Shown: positions 31,072-41,258, counted from the stretch's first letter. The stretch is 64,000 nt of DNA from Fuscovulum blasticum DSM 2131 (GCF_003034965.1 NZ_PZKE01000001.1:62001-126000); one strand, 5' to 3'. Notes: generated by a model from the letters alone, not told the origin. Numbers and translations are program-made.

Positions 31072-33801
31072 ATGAAGTTTACGGGTGAACGCTATGTCCC
31101 TGGTATCGGCGGCAGCATCGCTCTTGAGCATGAGCACCGCTACAGGTTCTGCCTGGACTTCGTCAGCGGCCGCAGGGTTCTTGACATCGCCTGCGGTGAA
31201 GGGTTCGGCTCGGCAATGATCGCCGAACATGCCGAAAAGGTCTGGGGGGTAGATATAGACCGCCAAGCCGTCAGCCACGCAGTCGCGCGATATTCGCATG
31301 ACAATCTGCAATATCTGGTCGGATCTTGTTCGAACATCCCCTTGCCCGACGCTTCGGTCGATGTGGTGGTCAGCTTCGAGACGATCGAGCATCACGACAA
31401 CCACGATGGCATGATGAACGAAATCCTCCGGGTGATGCGCCCGGGCGGGGTGCTGATCATCTCAAGCCCCGACAAGCGCGTCTACAGCGACGAGCGCGGC
31501 TTCCGGAATGAGTTTCACGTCAAGGAACTTTATGCCGACGAGTTCGATGCCTTGCTGCGGGGGCGGTTCGCCCATGTGGCGATGTTTGGCCAGCGTATCG
31601 TTTACGGCTCGGCCCTGCTCCCGGAAGGCAGCCCGGGCGCGTTGCAGTCATGGGGGATCGACCAGACCAAGCCGGTCTCCGGCCTCCATGCGCCGATGTT
31701 CAAGGTTGCCGTGGCGTCGGACGATCCGTCTTGGGCCGCACTGGCGCGGGGCGGTCTGCTGGAAGATACCGTCTATCGCAGCGAGGCCATTATCGAACGC
31801 ACAGAGAATGGCCGCCGCGAAGCGACCGAGCAGACCCGGCGCGCCGAGGACGCCGTGCAGGAACTGCTGCGCGTAGAGGCGGACCGGGCAGAACAGGCGC
31901 GACGTGCCGAGCAGTCCTCGCAAGAGGTGTTGCGCCTGCAGGCAGATCTGGCCGCTCAGAACCAGCGGACGAATGATCTGCAGGAAACCGTCAACACGCT
32001 GTGGCGCGAATGGTATGGCAGCACGATCCTGCGCAGGATGGTGTTCCACCGCAGCGGCAAGCCGCGTGGCTGGGCGCGCAAGTTGCTGCTGAAAGACAAA
32101 TCGGGCACGCCGCGGCCCGCGCTGCGCCGTGTGCTGTTCAAGAAGAACGGGACCATCCGCCCCCCGTTCGCACGCTGGTATGCGCCCTTCATGGCCCATT
32201 CGGGCAAAGGCAGCACCGGGCTGGACTATGTTCAGTTCCTGGGCAGCCGTATCGCCAGCGGCGATCTTGCAGCAACCCGGACAGTGCATGTCGTTACCAC
32301 CCCGCACACCGAGTTCATCGGCGAAGGTCTTGCTGCGGCCTTGCGCAACACGCGGCTGACCGTGACCCGCTCAACCGAAATGCCTGCCGCTTTTGACCAC
32401 GACCTTTATATCGTGGTGGCGCCGCAGATGTTCGCCACCCTGCCACCTCCGGACAAGCTGATCGCGGTGCAGGTCGAACAGGTTCGCGCCTCGCGTTGGG
32501 TGGACGAAAGCTATCTGGCCCGCCTTCAGAACAGTCTGGCCATTCTGGATTACTCACGCGACAACATCGACGCCCTGATCAAGCGCGGTATCCCGTCAAA
32601 GCAGATTTACTACATGCCAATCCGCCCGCTGCGCCGCGAAGGACAGCCAAGGACGGAGCGAGACATTGATGTCTTGTTTTATGGGGCGATCGGGTCTGAT
32701 CGCCGGGGCCAGTACATCAACGCGCTGGCCAAGCGGGTCAACCTGCGGGTCGAATCCGACACATTCGGTCCGGCTTTGCGCAGCCTGCTGGACCGCACCA
32801 AGATTGTCGTGAACGTTCATTTCTACGAAAATGCGCTTCTGGAAACCACCCGCATCGGTGAGGCGCTAAGCCATGGCGCACATGTCGTTTCAGAAGATGC
32901 GATCGACCAGACGGATCACACCTCCTATGGCGAAACCGTCGACTTCGTTCCCCGAAATGAGGTTGAAACCTTTGTGCAGCGGGTCGAGGCGGCGCTTGCG
33001 TCATGGCAAGGCCCGGTTGACCTACCGCAGGATGACGGGTTTGACGGAATGTCCTTCCATGTCCTGCGGGCGCTTCACGGAATTGGTGTTCTGTCGCTTG
33101 CAGAGTTGCAGGCCGCCTGCCGTGACATGGTGCTGCCGTCTGACCGGATGATCCTTGCCCTTCCCGAACAGGTGCAACGCTATGACGCCGCCCGTCGTGG
33201 CCGCCTGCCCGGTGCGGTGCCCTTCCACGGGTTGCGGCAATTGCTTGGGTGGCAAGGCTGTGCAGCCAGCTACAAGTTCCTTGCAACGCAAGCCCTGGCA
33301 CAAGACCTGCGTCATCTGACCATTTACGAAGATGACGCGATCTTTGATCCCGGTGCCGATCAGCGACTGACCGCGATTGAGACCCATCTTGATACCCGGA
33401 ACGACTGGGACATCTTTTCAGGGCTGCTGACAGACCTTCATTCCGATGCGCAAGTGACCGGCGTCAGCACCGCTGCGGGCGAAGAATTCATCGAACTGGA
33501 CAGCGTGATCGGCATGGTCTTTGGCATCTACAGCCGTCACGGCTTGCAGATGCTTGCCAATTTCGAATTCGAAGGCCATGACACCGCCGTTCACACCATC
33601 GACCGCTGGCTTGAACGCCGCAGCCCGCGCACCTTGACGGTGATGCCGCCCCTGGCCGGCCATGACGAGAGTTTGACATCAACGCTGTGGCCGGTGAACA
33701 ACTCTCAGGTCGCCTCGATGATCCACGACAGCGTCAAGCGGCTGGAAGAAAAGCGCGCGGCCTTCTGGGCACGCCAGAAGGCGGCCGAGACCTCCGACTG
33801 A
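31072..33801 (+). CDS. Methyltransferase / coiled coil / glycosyltransferase / GT25-like fusion protein
   Basis: The 909-residue protein has four parts. Residues 1-230 are a class I SAM methyltransferase (MKFTGERYVP start, LDIACGEGFGS, FETIEHH, RPGGVLIIS). Residues about 238-312 are a coiled coil rich in Glu, Arg and Ala. Residues about 400-650 look like a CgeB/GT4-type glycosyltransferase (DIDVLFYGAIGSDRR, NVHFYENALLETTRIGEALSHG). Residues about 690-880 resemble a GT25 LPS glycosyltransferase, with GWQGCAASYKFL and a YEDDAIF acidic motif. All four in one chain suggest processive building and capping of a surface glycan. ATG 31072 is the usual family start; GTG 31060 is an alternative. Confidence 0.8.
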   Translation: MKFTGERYVPGIGGSIALEHEHRYRFCLDFVSGRRVLDIACGEGFGSAMIAEHAEKVWGVDIDRQAVSHAVARYSHDNLQYLVGSCSNIPLPDASVDVVVSFETIEHHDNHDGMMNEILRVMRPGGVLIISSPDKRVYSDERGFRNEFHVKELYADEFDALLRGRFAHVAMFGQRIVYGSALLPEGSPGALQSWGIDQTKPVSGLHAPMFKVAVASDDPSWAALARGGLLEDTVYRSEAIIERTENGRREATEQTRRAEDAVQELLRVEADRAEQARRAEQSSQEVLRLQADLAAQNQRTNDLQETVNTLWREWYGSTILRRMVFHRSGKPRGWARKLLLKDKSGTPRPALRRVLFKKNGTIRPPFARWYAPFMAHSGKGSTGLDYVQFLGSRIASGDLAATRTVHVVTTPHTEFIGEGLAAALRNTRLTVTRSTEMPAAFDHDLYIVVAPQMFATLPPPDKLIAVQVEQVRASRWVDESYLARLQNSLAILDYSRDNIDALIKRGIPSKQIYYMPIRPLRREGQPRTERDIDVLFYGAIGSDRRGQYINALAKRVNLRVESDTFGPALRSLLDRTKIVVNVHFYENALLETTRIGEALSHGAHVVSEDAIDQTDHTSYGETVDFVPRNEVETFVQRVEAALASWQGPVDLPQDDGFDGMSFHVLRALHGIGVLSLAELQAACRDMVLPSDRMILALPEQVQRYDAARRGRLPGAVPFHGLRQLLGWQGCAASYKFLATQALAQDLRHLTIYEDDAIFDPGADQRLTAIETHLDTRNDWDIFSGLLTDLHSDAQVTGVSTAAGEEFIELDSVIGMVFGIYSRHGLQMLANFEFEGHDTAVHTIDRWLERRSPRTLTVMPPLAGHDESLTSTLWPVNNSQVASMIHDSVKRLEEKRAAFWARQKAAETSD

Positions 33802-34378
33802 CAAATCAGCCGGTGTTCGGCGCGGCCTGGCAGACCGCCGTGCAGATGCTGATCCGGCAGGTTGCCACGGCCCAGGCCCGGCAAGGTTGAACAGTGCCTT
33901 GCACAGAAGCCTGGCGCCATGTCCTGCCCGCGCCCTGTACGATCTGACGTTTTCGGTCGAACCGTCTTGTGCGGGACAAGAAGAGCAAGCCCCCCGGGTG
34001 CGGGGCGTGCCGATGCTCACCAACTACCATAACCCATTACAGACCAACGATTCACACTACGGGCCGCGCCAACGATTGGTTCGGCATGGGAACAGGGTCA
34101 CCAACGACAGGCCATCCGTCGACCGAAATTTCATGGAAACATCCATGCAGCGCCTTTGGTGTCACCAAATGCCGCTGAGAAGCGGGCCATGCCGATGGCG
34201 AGTCACGAAATGCTGCTTCTTGCCCGGGTATTCCGACGCCCAAATGTGCCGATTCACCCTGCAAAATCAGCAAAGGCCCGGTGTCGGGGCGGCCCTGCAA
34301 GCAAATGGCCCCAGATGCCCCGGCGTTGTGGGCACCCGATGCCGCGAAACCGCGCCAGATCGGGCGATGACATTCGGA
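33802..34378. other. 577-base stretch without a convincing gene
   Basis: Frames here are either short or run antisense into folC, and none has a ribosome site or recognisable protein. A 9-base direct repeat, CCAACGATT, occurs at 34044 and 34069, the second inside CCAACGATTGG, a small palindrome. The region separates the large glycan enzyme from the convergent folC gene and is less GC-rich near 34020-34150 than its surroundings. It may be a relic left by an insertion. Confidence 0.4.
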
Positions 34379-35656
34379 TCAGCCGTTTTCCTTGAGCACC
34401 TGCCCGGCCAGATACAGCGAGCCGCAGATCAGGACGCGGGCGTCGGGCTGCTCTGCCGCAATGGCCGCCAGCGCCGCCGCAACCGAGGGGGCGGCTTCGG
34501 CGGCCATGCCCGCGTCGCGGGCGGCGTCGCGGGTGGTATCGGCCGGCAGCGTGTTCGCCTCGCCCGGAATCGACACGGCGTAAAGCCGGGTGACATGCGG
34601 CGACAGCGGGCGCATGTAGCCCCGCACGTCCTTGGTGTTCAGCATCCCGCAGATCAGCCAGGTCGGGCGTGCAGGCATCCGGGCCAGGGTGGCGGCGACG
34701 GCCACTCCTCCGGCGGGGTTGTGCCCGCCGTCCAGCCACAGTTCCACCTGCGGCGCCAGATCGACCAGCGGCCCCCGGCGCAGGCGCTGCATCCGGGCGG
34801 GCCAGACGGCGCGGCTGACGGCGGCTTCGCAGGCGGTCTCATCCCGGCCAAGCAACCGCAGCGCGGCCACCGCCGCGCCGGCGTTCTGAATCTGGTGCGG
34901 CCCGGGCAGATTGGGCAGCGGCAGGTCAAGCAGGCCGTTCTCATCCTGATAGATCAGGCGACCGCGTTCTTCCCACGCCTGCCAGTGCTGGCCATACGCG
35001 AACAGCGGCACACCCAGACGGGCGGCCCTGGCCTCGATCACGGCCAGCCCCTCGGGCGTCTGCGGGCCCACCACACAGGGCACGCCGCGTTTCAGGATGC
35101 CAGCCTTTTCGCCGGCAATCTCGGGCAGGGTTTCACCCAGATACTGCTGATGGTCGATCGACACCGGCGTGATGATGGTCAGCGCCGGTTTGTCGACCAC
35201 ATTCGTCGCATCCAGCCGCCCGCCAAGCCCCACCTCAAGCAGGGTCCATTCCGCCGGCGTCCGGGCAAAGGCCAGGAACGCCGCACAGGTGGTGATCTCG
35301 AAGAAGGTGATGCCTTCGCCGCCATTGGCGGCAGCACATTCATCCAGCAGCGCCGTCAGCGAGGGTTCGCTGATCAGTTCGCCCGCCAGCCGGATGCGTT
35401 CGTGGAACCGCGCCAGATGTGGCGAGGTATAGGCGTGAACACGGTCGCCGCCGGCCTCAAGCCCGGCGCGGATCATCGCCTGCGTGCTGCCCTTGCCATT
35501 GGTGCCCGCGATGTGAATCACCGGGGGCAAGCGACGTTCGGGGTGATCCAGCGCCGCCAGCAGGCGATGCACCCGGTCCAGCGTCAGGTCGATGACCTTG
35601 GGATGCAGGGTCATCAACCGTTCAAGAATGGCGTCCGAGCCCTGCGGCAGTGTCAC
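34379..35656 (-). CDS. folC: Folylpolyglutamate synthase / dihydrofolate synthase
   Basis: The 425-residue Mur-ligase-type enzyme adds glutamate to dihydropteroate and to folates. It shows the P-loop [44 protein letters not shown]-like [11 protein letters not shown] and the C-terminal DGGHNPAG motif. The start is GTG 35656, which overlaps the accD stop as GTGA, so the pair is translationally linked; accD-folC is a common arrangement. The downstream 577 bases hold no clear gene. Confidence 0.95.
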   Translation of the reverse strand: MTLPQGSDAILERLMTLHPKVIDLTLDRVHRLLAALDHPERRLPPVIHIAGTNGKGSTQAMIRAGLEAGGDRVHAYTSPHLARFHERIRLAGELISEPSLTALLDECAAANGGEGITFFEITTCAAFLAFARTPAEWTLLEVGLGGRLDATNVVDKPALTIITPVSIDHQQYLGETLPEIAGEKAGILKRGVPCVVGPQTPEGLAVIEARAARLGVPLFAYGQHWQAWEERGRLIYQDENGLLDLPLPNLPGPHQIQNAGAAVAALRLLGRDETACEAAVSRAVWPARMQRLRRGPLVDLAPQVELWLDGGHNPAGGVAVAATLARMPARPTWLICGMLNTKDVRGYMRPLSPHVTRLYAVSIPGEANTLPADTTRDAARDAGMAAEAAPSVAAALAAIAAEQPDARVLICGSLYLAGQVLKENG

Positions 35657-36585
35657 CCTTCGCTCTCCGCCGGGGTGGGAAGGACTTCGGGTTCGGGCGG
35701 CGGGGGCGGTGGGGCCAGATCGCCCTTGATCGGCGGCGGCAGCGACATCAGCATTCGGATCATCGTCGCCAGCTCTTCCCGCAGGTTCTTGCGGTGAACC
35801 ACCCGGTCCAGCATTCCGTGATCCAGCAGGTATTCGGCGCGCTGGAACCCTTCGGGCAGCTTTTCGCGGATAGTCTGTTCGATCACCCGCGCCCCGGCAA
35901 AGCCGATCTGCGCATTCGGTTCGGCAATCTGGATGTCGCCCAGCATGGCATAGCTGGCCGTGACCCCGCCCGTCGTCGGATGGGTCAGCACCATGATATA
36001 GGGCAGACCCGCCTCTTTCAGCAGTTGCACCGCCACCGTGGTGCGGGGCATCTGCATCAGCGACAACATGCCTTCCTGCATCCGCGCGCCACCGCTGGCC
36101 GAAAACAGCACCAGTGGCTTCTTCGTCTTCACGGCATGTTCGGCGGCGGCAATGATGGCATTGCCGACATACATGCCCATCGACCCGGCCATGAAGCTGA
36201 AATCCTGCACGGCGGCCACCACCGGGGTGCGGGCGATCTCGCCCTCGGCCACCAGCATGGCATCCTTGGCGCCGCTGGCCTTTTGCGCGGCCTTCATCCG
36301 GTCCGAGTATTTCTTCTGGTCCCGGAACCCCAGCGGATCGACCACCGGGTCCGGCACCTTGATTTCCGAGAAGATGCCGCCGTCGAACAGCGACATCATG
36401 CGTTCGCGCGCGCCCATCGTCATGTGGTGGTCACAGGCCGAACAGACGTTGAGATTGGCCGCCAGTTCCCGATGGAACAGCATGGTTCCACATTCGGGGC
36501 ACTTGGTCCAAAGGTTCTCGGGCACTTCGCGCCGCGAGAAGAGCGAATTGATCTTCGGGCGGACGTAGTTCGTGATCCAGTTCAT
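35653..36585 (-). CDS. accD: Acetyl-CoA carboxylase carboxyltransferase subunit beta
   Basis: The 310-residue subunit transfers the carboxyl group from biotin to acetyl-CoA, the first step of fatty acid synthesis. It has the four-cysteine zinc ribbon CPECG...CSACD near residues 28-50, then [23 protein letters not shown] and [11 protein letters not shown], and [18 protein letters not shown], all crotonase-fold elements of AccD. The C-terminus ends in a proline-rich tail ([13 protein letters not shown]). It starts [11 protein letters not shown] at 36585 and is coupled to folC. Confidence 0.97.
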   Translation of the reverse strand: MNWITNYVRPKINSLFSRREVPENLWTKCPECGTMLFHRELAANLNVCSACDHHMTMGARERMMSLFDGGIFSEIKVPDPVVDPLGFRDQKKYSDRMKAAQKASGAKDAMLVAEGEIARTPVVAAVQDFSFMAGSMGMYVGNAIIAAAEHAVKTKKPLVLFSASGGARMQEGMLSLMQMPRTTVAVQLLKEAGLPYIMVLTHPTTGGVTASYAMLGDIQIAEPNAQIGFAGARVIEQTIREKLPEGFQRAEYLLDHGMLDRVVHRKNLREELATMIRMLMSLPPPIKGDLAPPPPPPEPEVLPTPAESEG

Positions 36586-36671
36586 GCCGGTCCTTCCGGG
36601 GTCGGTCGCGCAGGTGCCAAGGAAATAAGCCGAGGGGGCGGCGATTGCAATCCGCAGCCCGGCGGGTGGTG

Positions 36672-37268
36672 TCAGACCCGCCGACGGGCGCGCAGCGCCG
36701 CGCCCAGGGTGCCGTCATCCAGATAATCCAGCTCGCCGCCCACCGGCACACCCTGCGCCAGCGAGGAAAGCTGCACCCCGGTCGGGGCCAGCGCATCGGC
36801 AATGTAATGCGCGGTCGTCTGGCCATCGACGGTGGCATTCAGCGCCAGAATCACTTCACGCAGGCCCTCATCCGTCACGCGGCGGGCCAGCCGGGGAATT
36901 CCCAGTTCCTCGGGGCCTACGGCATCCAGCGCCGACAGAAGGCCGCCCAGAACGTGATAGCGCCCGCGGAACACGCCTGCCCGCTCCAGCGCCCAGAGGT
37001 CGGCCACGTCCTCCACCACGCAAACCTCGCCATTGGCGCGGGCCGGGTCGGCGCAGATCGGGCACAGGTCCGCGGTGCCGATATTGCCGCAGATGTGGCA
37101 ATCTTTCGCGGTCAGCGCCACCTGCGCCATGGCCTGCGCCAGGGGGGCCATCAACTGCCCCCGTTTCTTCAGCAGCATCAGCACCGCCCGCCGGGCAGAC
37201 CGGGGGCCAAGACCCGGCAGCCGGGCCATCAGTTCGATCAGACCCTCGATCCCGGCGTCGTCTGCCAT
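36672..37268 (-). CDS. recR: Recombination mediator protein RecR
   Basis: The 198-residue protein has the helix-hairpin-helix start [18 protein letters not shown], the zinc finger [16 protein letters not shown] near residue 57, and a Toprim domain with [12 protein letters not shown] and [19 protein letters not shown]. RecR works with RecF and RecO to load RecA at single-strand gaps. It begins 7 bases after ybaB on the same strand, and dnaX lies just beyond, reproducing the widespread dnaX-ybaB-recR linkage with a GNAT gene added. Confidence 0.97.
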   Translation of the reverse strand: MADDAGIEGLIELMARLPGLGPRSARRAVLMLLKKRGQLMAPLAQAMAQVALTAKDCHICGNIGTADLCPICADPARANGEVCVVEDVADLWALERAGVFRGRYHVLGGLLSALDAVGPEELGIPRLARRVTDEGLREVILALNATVDGQTTAHYIADALAPTGVQLSSLAQGVPVGGELDYLDDGTLGAALRARRRV

Positions 37269-37275
37269 GCCGGTC

Positions 37276-37620
37276 TCAGAACGGCAGTTTCATGTCGGTC
37301 GGCAGACCCAGGCTTTCGGTCATCTTGCGCATTTCCTCGGCGTTCTTCGCCGCGCCACGGGCCTGACCATCCTTGATCGCCGCAACGATCAGGTCTTCGA
37401 CCACTTCCTTTTCCGAGGCGAGCAGGATCGACGGGTCGATGTCCAGCCCGGTCACTTCGCCCTTGGCGGTGACACGTGCCTTGACCAGACCGCCACCCGC
37501 TTCGCCCAGCACCACGGTGCGGGCCATGGCATCCTGCAACTCGGCCATGCGGGTCTGCATTTCCTGGGCCTTTTTCATCATGCCCGCCATATCGCCCAAT
37601 GCGCCAAGACCCTTGAACAT
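37276..37620 (-). CDS. YbaB/EbfC-family nucleoid-associated protein
   Basis: The 114-residue DNA-binding protein begins [22 protein letters not shown] and contains [16 protein letters not shown] and the [12 protein letters not shown] helix, typical of YbaB/EbfC dimers that coat DNA. GGAGGAA stands 6 bases before ATG 37620, fixing the start; the longer open frame upstream is ignored. It lies between the GNAT gene and recR. Confidence 0.95.
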   Translation of the reverse strand: MFKGLGALGDMAGMMKKAQEMQTRMAELQDAMARTVVLGEAGGGLVKARVTAKGEVTGLDIDPSILLASEKEVVEDLIVAAIKDGQARGAAKNAEEMRKMTESLGLPTDMKLPF

Positions 37621-37684
37621 GTGCTTCCTCCAGCCTGGGGTTTCTCCTGAGATACGGTTCCGCGCCCGCGCGCGCAAGCGCGGC

Positions 37685-38158
37685 TCAGGGCGTTGCGCGG
37701 TAAAGCATCCGGCGAAGGGCAAAGCCTTGCGCTTCAAAGAAGGCATGTGCCGCATGGTTGCCCTCCCAGGTGTCAAGCAGGATTTCATCGGCCCCAAGCC
37801 CACGCGCCAAAGCCCGCGCTTCAGTTAGCAGCGCCGCGCCGATGCCCCGCCGCCGGGCCTGCGGCGCAACGGCGACATGCTCGATCATCAGCCGCCGAAC
37901 CGGCGGGGAAAACACCGAAAGACCGCGCTCTTGCAGCGAACACAGCGCATAGCCGGCAGCCGGATCACCGGCCAGCAGGCAGGTCACGCCCGGTTCTGCC
38001 AGCCGGCCTGCGAAATGCGCCGTCAGCGCCGCCGGATCGGGTTGCGGAAAGAACGCTTCAGGGTAGTGCGCGGCGTGCCAGCCCTGCACATGGGCGTTCA
38101 GCACGGCCACTGCCGCCGCATCGTCCGGGCCGGCGCGGCGGATTGCCACGGCGGTCAT
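37685..38158 (-). CDS. GNAT-family N-acetyltransferase
   Basis: The 157-residue protein has GNAT motif A as VAVAPQARRRGIGAALLTEARALA near residue 95 (acetyl-CoA pyrophosphate loop R-R-G-I-G-A) and motif B as LDTWEGNHAAHAFFEAQGF. The acceptor is unknown. ATG 38158 overlaps the dnaX stop codon by 4 bases, so it is translated with dnaX. It is inserted between dnaX and ybaB, which are usually adjacent. Confidence 0.9.
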   Translation of the reverse strand: MTAVAIRRAGPDDAAAVAVLNAHVQGWHAAHYPEAFFPQPDPAALTAHFAGRLAEPGVTCLLAGDPAAGYALCSLQERGLSVFSPPVRRLMIEHVAVAPQARRRGIGAALLTEARALARGLGADEILLDTWEGNHAAHAFFEAQGFALRRMLYRATP

Positions 38159-39921
38159 TCCTCGAACGGGTCCCAGTCGTCGTCCACGTCGGGCTCGGCT
38201 TCGGGAAGCGCCTCTTCGGCGGCGCGGGCGGCCAGCGCCTCGGGCGTGCGGATCTCGGTGATCTTTGCCTCGGGGAATGCGGCCAGAACCGCCTGCACCA
38301 GCGGATTTTCCATCGCCTCGGCGCGGGCCGCGATCCGGTCTCGGTCACGCTGTTCGGCCAGCGTCGGCGCCCCGCCCGACGCCACCACCGACACGCCCCA
38401 GCGGCTGCCGGTCCAGGCTTGCAACCGCTGGCTCAGCCGCGCGGCAAGGTCGGGGCGGGCGCCCGGGGCCGGTTCAAACTCGATCCGGCCGGGGGAATAA
38501 CGCACCAGCCGCACGCCATCCTCAACCTCGACCAGCAGGGTCATGTCGCGCTTTTCGCGGATCAGGTCGACCACGGCCTCGAACGTGGCGCAAACCACCC
38601 CCTGCCCGACCGCCAGCGCCGGCGCGGCTGCGGTCATGGTCGGCCCGCGGGCCGGCGCCATGGGCGCCCGCATCATCGGCGCATGGACGGTGCCGCCACC
38701 CCCTCCTCCGCCGCCCGCGGGCGCCCCGCCCGAAGGCGGGCGCGGGCCGTCGGTCAGTCTCTTCACCAGCGTCTCGGGATCGGGTAGGTCGGCCACATGC
38801 GTCAGCCGGATCACCGCCATTTCGGCGGCCATCATGGCATTCGGGGCCAGTCCCACCTCTTCGATCGCCTTCAGCAGCATCTGCCACATCCGGCTCAGGG
38901 CCCGCATCGGCAGGCGCGATGCCATGTCCAGCCCGCGCGACCGTTCGTCGGGCGGCACCGTCGGATCATCTGCCGCTTCCGGGGTGATCTTGATCACGCT
39001 GATCCAGTGGGTGATCTCGGCCAGATCGCGCAGCACGACCATCGGGTCGGCCCCGGCGGCATATTGCCCCGACAGTTCCGACAGCGCCGCGGCCGCATCG
39101 CCCTTCATCACCAGATCGAACAGGTCCAGCGTGCGGCCCCGGTCGGCCAGACCCAGCATGGCGCGCACCTGTTCGGCCGTGGTTTCGCCCGCGCCATGGC
39201 TGATCGCCTGGTCCAGCAGGCTGGTCGCATCACGGGCAGACCCTTCGGCAGCGCGGGTGATCAGCGCCAGCGCCTCGTCGCTGATCTGTGCGCCTTCGGC
39301 CCCGGCAATCCGGCGCAGCAGCGCGATCATCACCTCGGGCTCGATCCGGCGCAGGTCGAACCGCTGGCAGCGCGACAGCACCGTCACCGGCACCTTGCGG
39401 ATTTCGGTGGTGGCGAAGATGAACTTCACATGTGCGGGGGGTTCCTCAAGCGTCTTCAGCAGCGCGTTGAAGGCGCTGGTCGACAGCATGTGAACTTCGT
39501 CGATGATATAGATCTTGTAGCGGGCGCTGGCGGCCCGGTAGTGCACACTGTCAATGATCTCGCGGATGTCGCCCACGCCGGTGCGGCTGGCGGCGTCCAT
39601 CTCCATCACATCGACGTGCCGGCCTTCGGCAATTGCGCGGCAGGGTTCGCACTGGCCGCAGGGTTCGGTGGTGGGGCCACCCTTGCCATCAGGGCCAATG
39701 CAGTTCAGCCCCTTGGCAATGATCCGCGCCGTTGTGGTTTTGCCCGTGCCCCGGATGCCCGTCATGATGAAGGCCTGCGCGATCCGGTCGGCCGCGAAGG
39801 CATTCTTCAGGGTGCGCACCATCGCCTCCTGGCCAACCAGATCGGCAAAGGTCTCGGGCCGGTATTTGCGGGCCAGAACCTGATAGGCTTGCCCTTGGGC
39901 GGTGTCTGCGGCTTCGGTCAT
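38155..39921 (-). CDS. dnaX: DNA polymerase III subunits gamma and tau
   Basis: The 588-residue clamp-loader ATPase starts with YQVLARKYRPETFADLVGQE, then Walker A GIRGTGKTTTARI, a zinc site with cysteines in LNCIGPDG and EPCGQCEPCRA, Walker B region IYIIDEVHMLS, and the SRC-type motif VLSRCQRFDLRR. The C-terminal tau-specific part follows a glycine-rich linker (GGAPAGGGGGGGGT) near residue 405. No clear A-rich slippage site for a short gamma form was noticed. The stop overlaps the GNAT start. Confidence 0.96.
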   Translation of the reverse strand: MTEAADTAQGQAYQVLARKYRPETFADLVGQEAMVRTLKNAFAADRIAQAFIMTGIRGTGKTTTARIIAKGLNCIGPDGKGGPTTEPCGQCEPCRAIAEGRHVDVMEMDAASRTGVGDIREIIDSVHYRAASARYKIYIIDEVHMLSTSAFNALLKTLEEPPAHVKFIFATTEIRKVPVTVLSRCQRFDLRRIEPEVMIALLRRIAGAEGAQISDEALALITRAAEGSARDATSLLDQAISHGAGETTAEQVRAMLGLADRGRTLDLFDLVMKGDAAAALSELSGQYAAGADPMVVLRDLAEITHWISVIKITPEAADDPTVPPDERSRGLDMASRLPMRALSRMWQMLLKAIEEVGLAPNAMMAAEMAVIRLTHVADLPDPETLVKRLTDGPRPPSGGAPAGGGGGGGGTVHAPMMRAPMAPARGPTMTAAAPALAVGQGVVCATFEAVVDLIREKRDMTLLVEVEDGVRLVRYSPGRIEFEPAPGARPDLAARLSQRLQAWTGSRWGVSVVASGGAPTLAEQRDRDRIAARAEAMENPLVQAVLAAFPEAKITEIRTPEALAARAAEEALPEAEPDVDDDWDPFEE

Positions 39922-40003
39922 GGGGCCTCTCGTGACTCGGGCGCCAGACTAGGGCGCGGGGGGGCGAAGGTCCACCGCCAAGGCAGACCTTCGCCCGGTC
40001 TTG

Positions 40004-41026
40004 TCAGTCCCACCCCCGACGCTTGGCCGCCGACCGCGCCCGACCTTGGTCATACAGCCGGTCGGTGCGCCGCTGCCGGTCATGCGCCTGATGCAGGGAT
40101 TCGCTGTTGTGGCGATCCTCGCGCTTCAGCTTTTCCCAGCGGGCCAGCCGGCCCGGGTCCAGCCTGCCCTCGGCAAGGGCCGCCTGCACCGCGCAGCCCG
40201 GCTCGGCCTCGTGTCGGCAATCGGCAAAGCGGCAGCGGGCGGCCAGATCGGCCACGTCCTCGAACAGCGTGTCAATGCCTTCGGCCGCACCCGCCAGCCC
40301 CAGTTCGCGCATACCGGGCGTGTCGATCAGCCAGCCGCCAAAGCGGGTGGGCCGCAGCGCGCGGGCGGTGGTGGTGTGCCGCCCTTTCGCATCATCTTCA
40401 CGGATGCCTTGCGTCGCCGCCGCATCGCCGGTCAGGGCGTTCTGCAGCGTGGTCTTGCCCACACCGCTGGACCCCACCAGCGCCAGCGTCTGCCCGTCAC
40501 GGCACCAGGGTGCCAGACGGGCCACATCCTCGGGATCGGTGGCATCCACCGCCAGCGCGGTCAGCAGCGGCGACAGGCGTTCCGCCTGCCGACGCCAGCT
40601 TTCGGCATCAGGCACCAGATCGGCCTTGGTCAGCACCACCAGCGGCAGCGCCCCCGCAGCCAGCGCCACGGCCAGATACCGCTCAAGCCGTGCGGCGTTG
40701 AAATCGGCATTGCAACTGGTGACGATGGCCAGCGTATCGACATTGGCCGCAATCAACTGGTCGCGCGCAGGCTGGCCTGCGGCGCGGCGGTGTACCGCGG
40801 TGGCGCGGTCCAGGCAGCGGGTGACGCGGGCGCCGTCATGTACGACCCAATCGCCCACGGCCAACAGGCCCGTGTCGGCGCAGCGCAGGGTCAGCGGACC
40901 TTGGGGCGAGAATGCCTCGATCCGGTCACGGTGGATGGCGCTGATGCGCGCCGGAGTTTCATCCCCCGTCAGTTGACGGGCAAAACGGGCCGACCATCCA
41001 AGGCCGGCAAGAGAATGGAAAGACAA
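40004..41026 (-). CDS. rsgA: Ribosome small-subunit-dependent GTPase RsgA
   Basis: The 340-residue circularly permuted GTPase helps mature the 30S subunit. It has the OB-fold start, G4 VLTKADLV, G1 VGSSGVGKTTLQNAL, G3 DTPGMREL and a C-terminal zinc site with CRFADCRHEAEPGCAV. No ATG is available. TTG 41026 follows GAGG by about 8 bases and begins MSFHSLAGLGW, so it is preferred; a TTG at 41044 lacks a ribosome site. It lies just downstream of the SRP RNA gene on the same strand. Confidence 0.93.
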   Translation of the reverse strand: MSFHSLAGLGWSARFARQLTGDETPARISAIHRDRIEAFSPQGPLTLRCADTGLLAVGDWVVHDGARVTRCLDRATAVHRRAAGQPARDQLIAANVDTLAIVTSCNADFNAARLERYLAVALAAGALPLVVLTKADLVPDAESWRRQAERLSPLLTALAVDATDPEDVARLAPWCRDGQTLALVGSSGVGKTTLQNALTGDAAATQGIREDDAKGRHTTTARALRPTRFGGWLIDTPGMRELGLAGAAEGIDTLFEDVADLAARCRFADCRHEAEPGCAVQAALAEGRLDPGRLARWEKLKREDRHNSESLHQAHDRQRRTDRLYDQGRARSAAKRRGWD

Positions 41027-41158
41027 GGTTCTGTCCTCTGGCAATCACGCAGTTAGCGTGGGCCGCCAGCGGCAGGCACACGCGATCAGGCGCGGGGCGC
41101 AGCCCCGAGGGTGACGGCAATCGGCATACACATCCCCTTTTCAGCCAGAGTGAACCAA

Positions 41159-41258
41159 GGTGAGAGGCTGGACAGCGACCCAAGCGGGTCTCGTTACGGC
41201 TGCTTCCTTCCGGACCTGACCGGGTTGGCGAGGCGCTCGCCCGCGCCAACCTCTCGCC
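41159..41258 (-). ncRNA. ffs: Signal recognition particle RNA, small bacterial type (4.5S)
   Basis: The minus strand contains GGTCAGGTCCGGAAGGAAGCAGCC, given here in two parts as GGTCAGGTCC and GGAAGGAAGCAGCC, the universally conserved apical domain that binds Ffh. The ends pair: CCTCTCGCC region (41250-41258) with GGTGAGAGG (41159-41167), giving a transcript of about 100 bases. A promoter with 17-base spacing lies at 41263-41291. The RNA pairs with Ffh to target nascent membrane proteins. Confidence 0.93.

Noticed and set aside
33887-35797. A 636-codon plus-strand open frame across the gap and folC
   Set aside because: The part over folC is antisense shadow, and the first 160 codons have no ribosome site or recognisable sequence.
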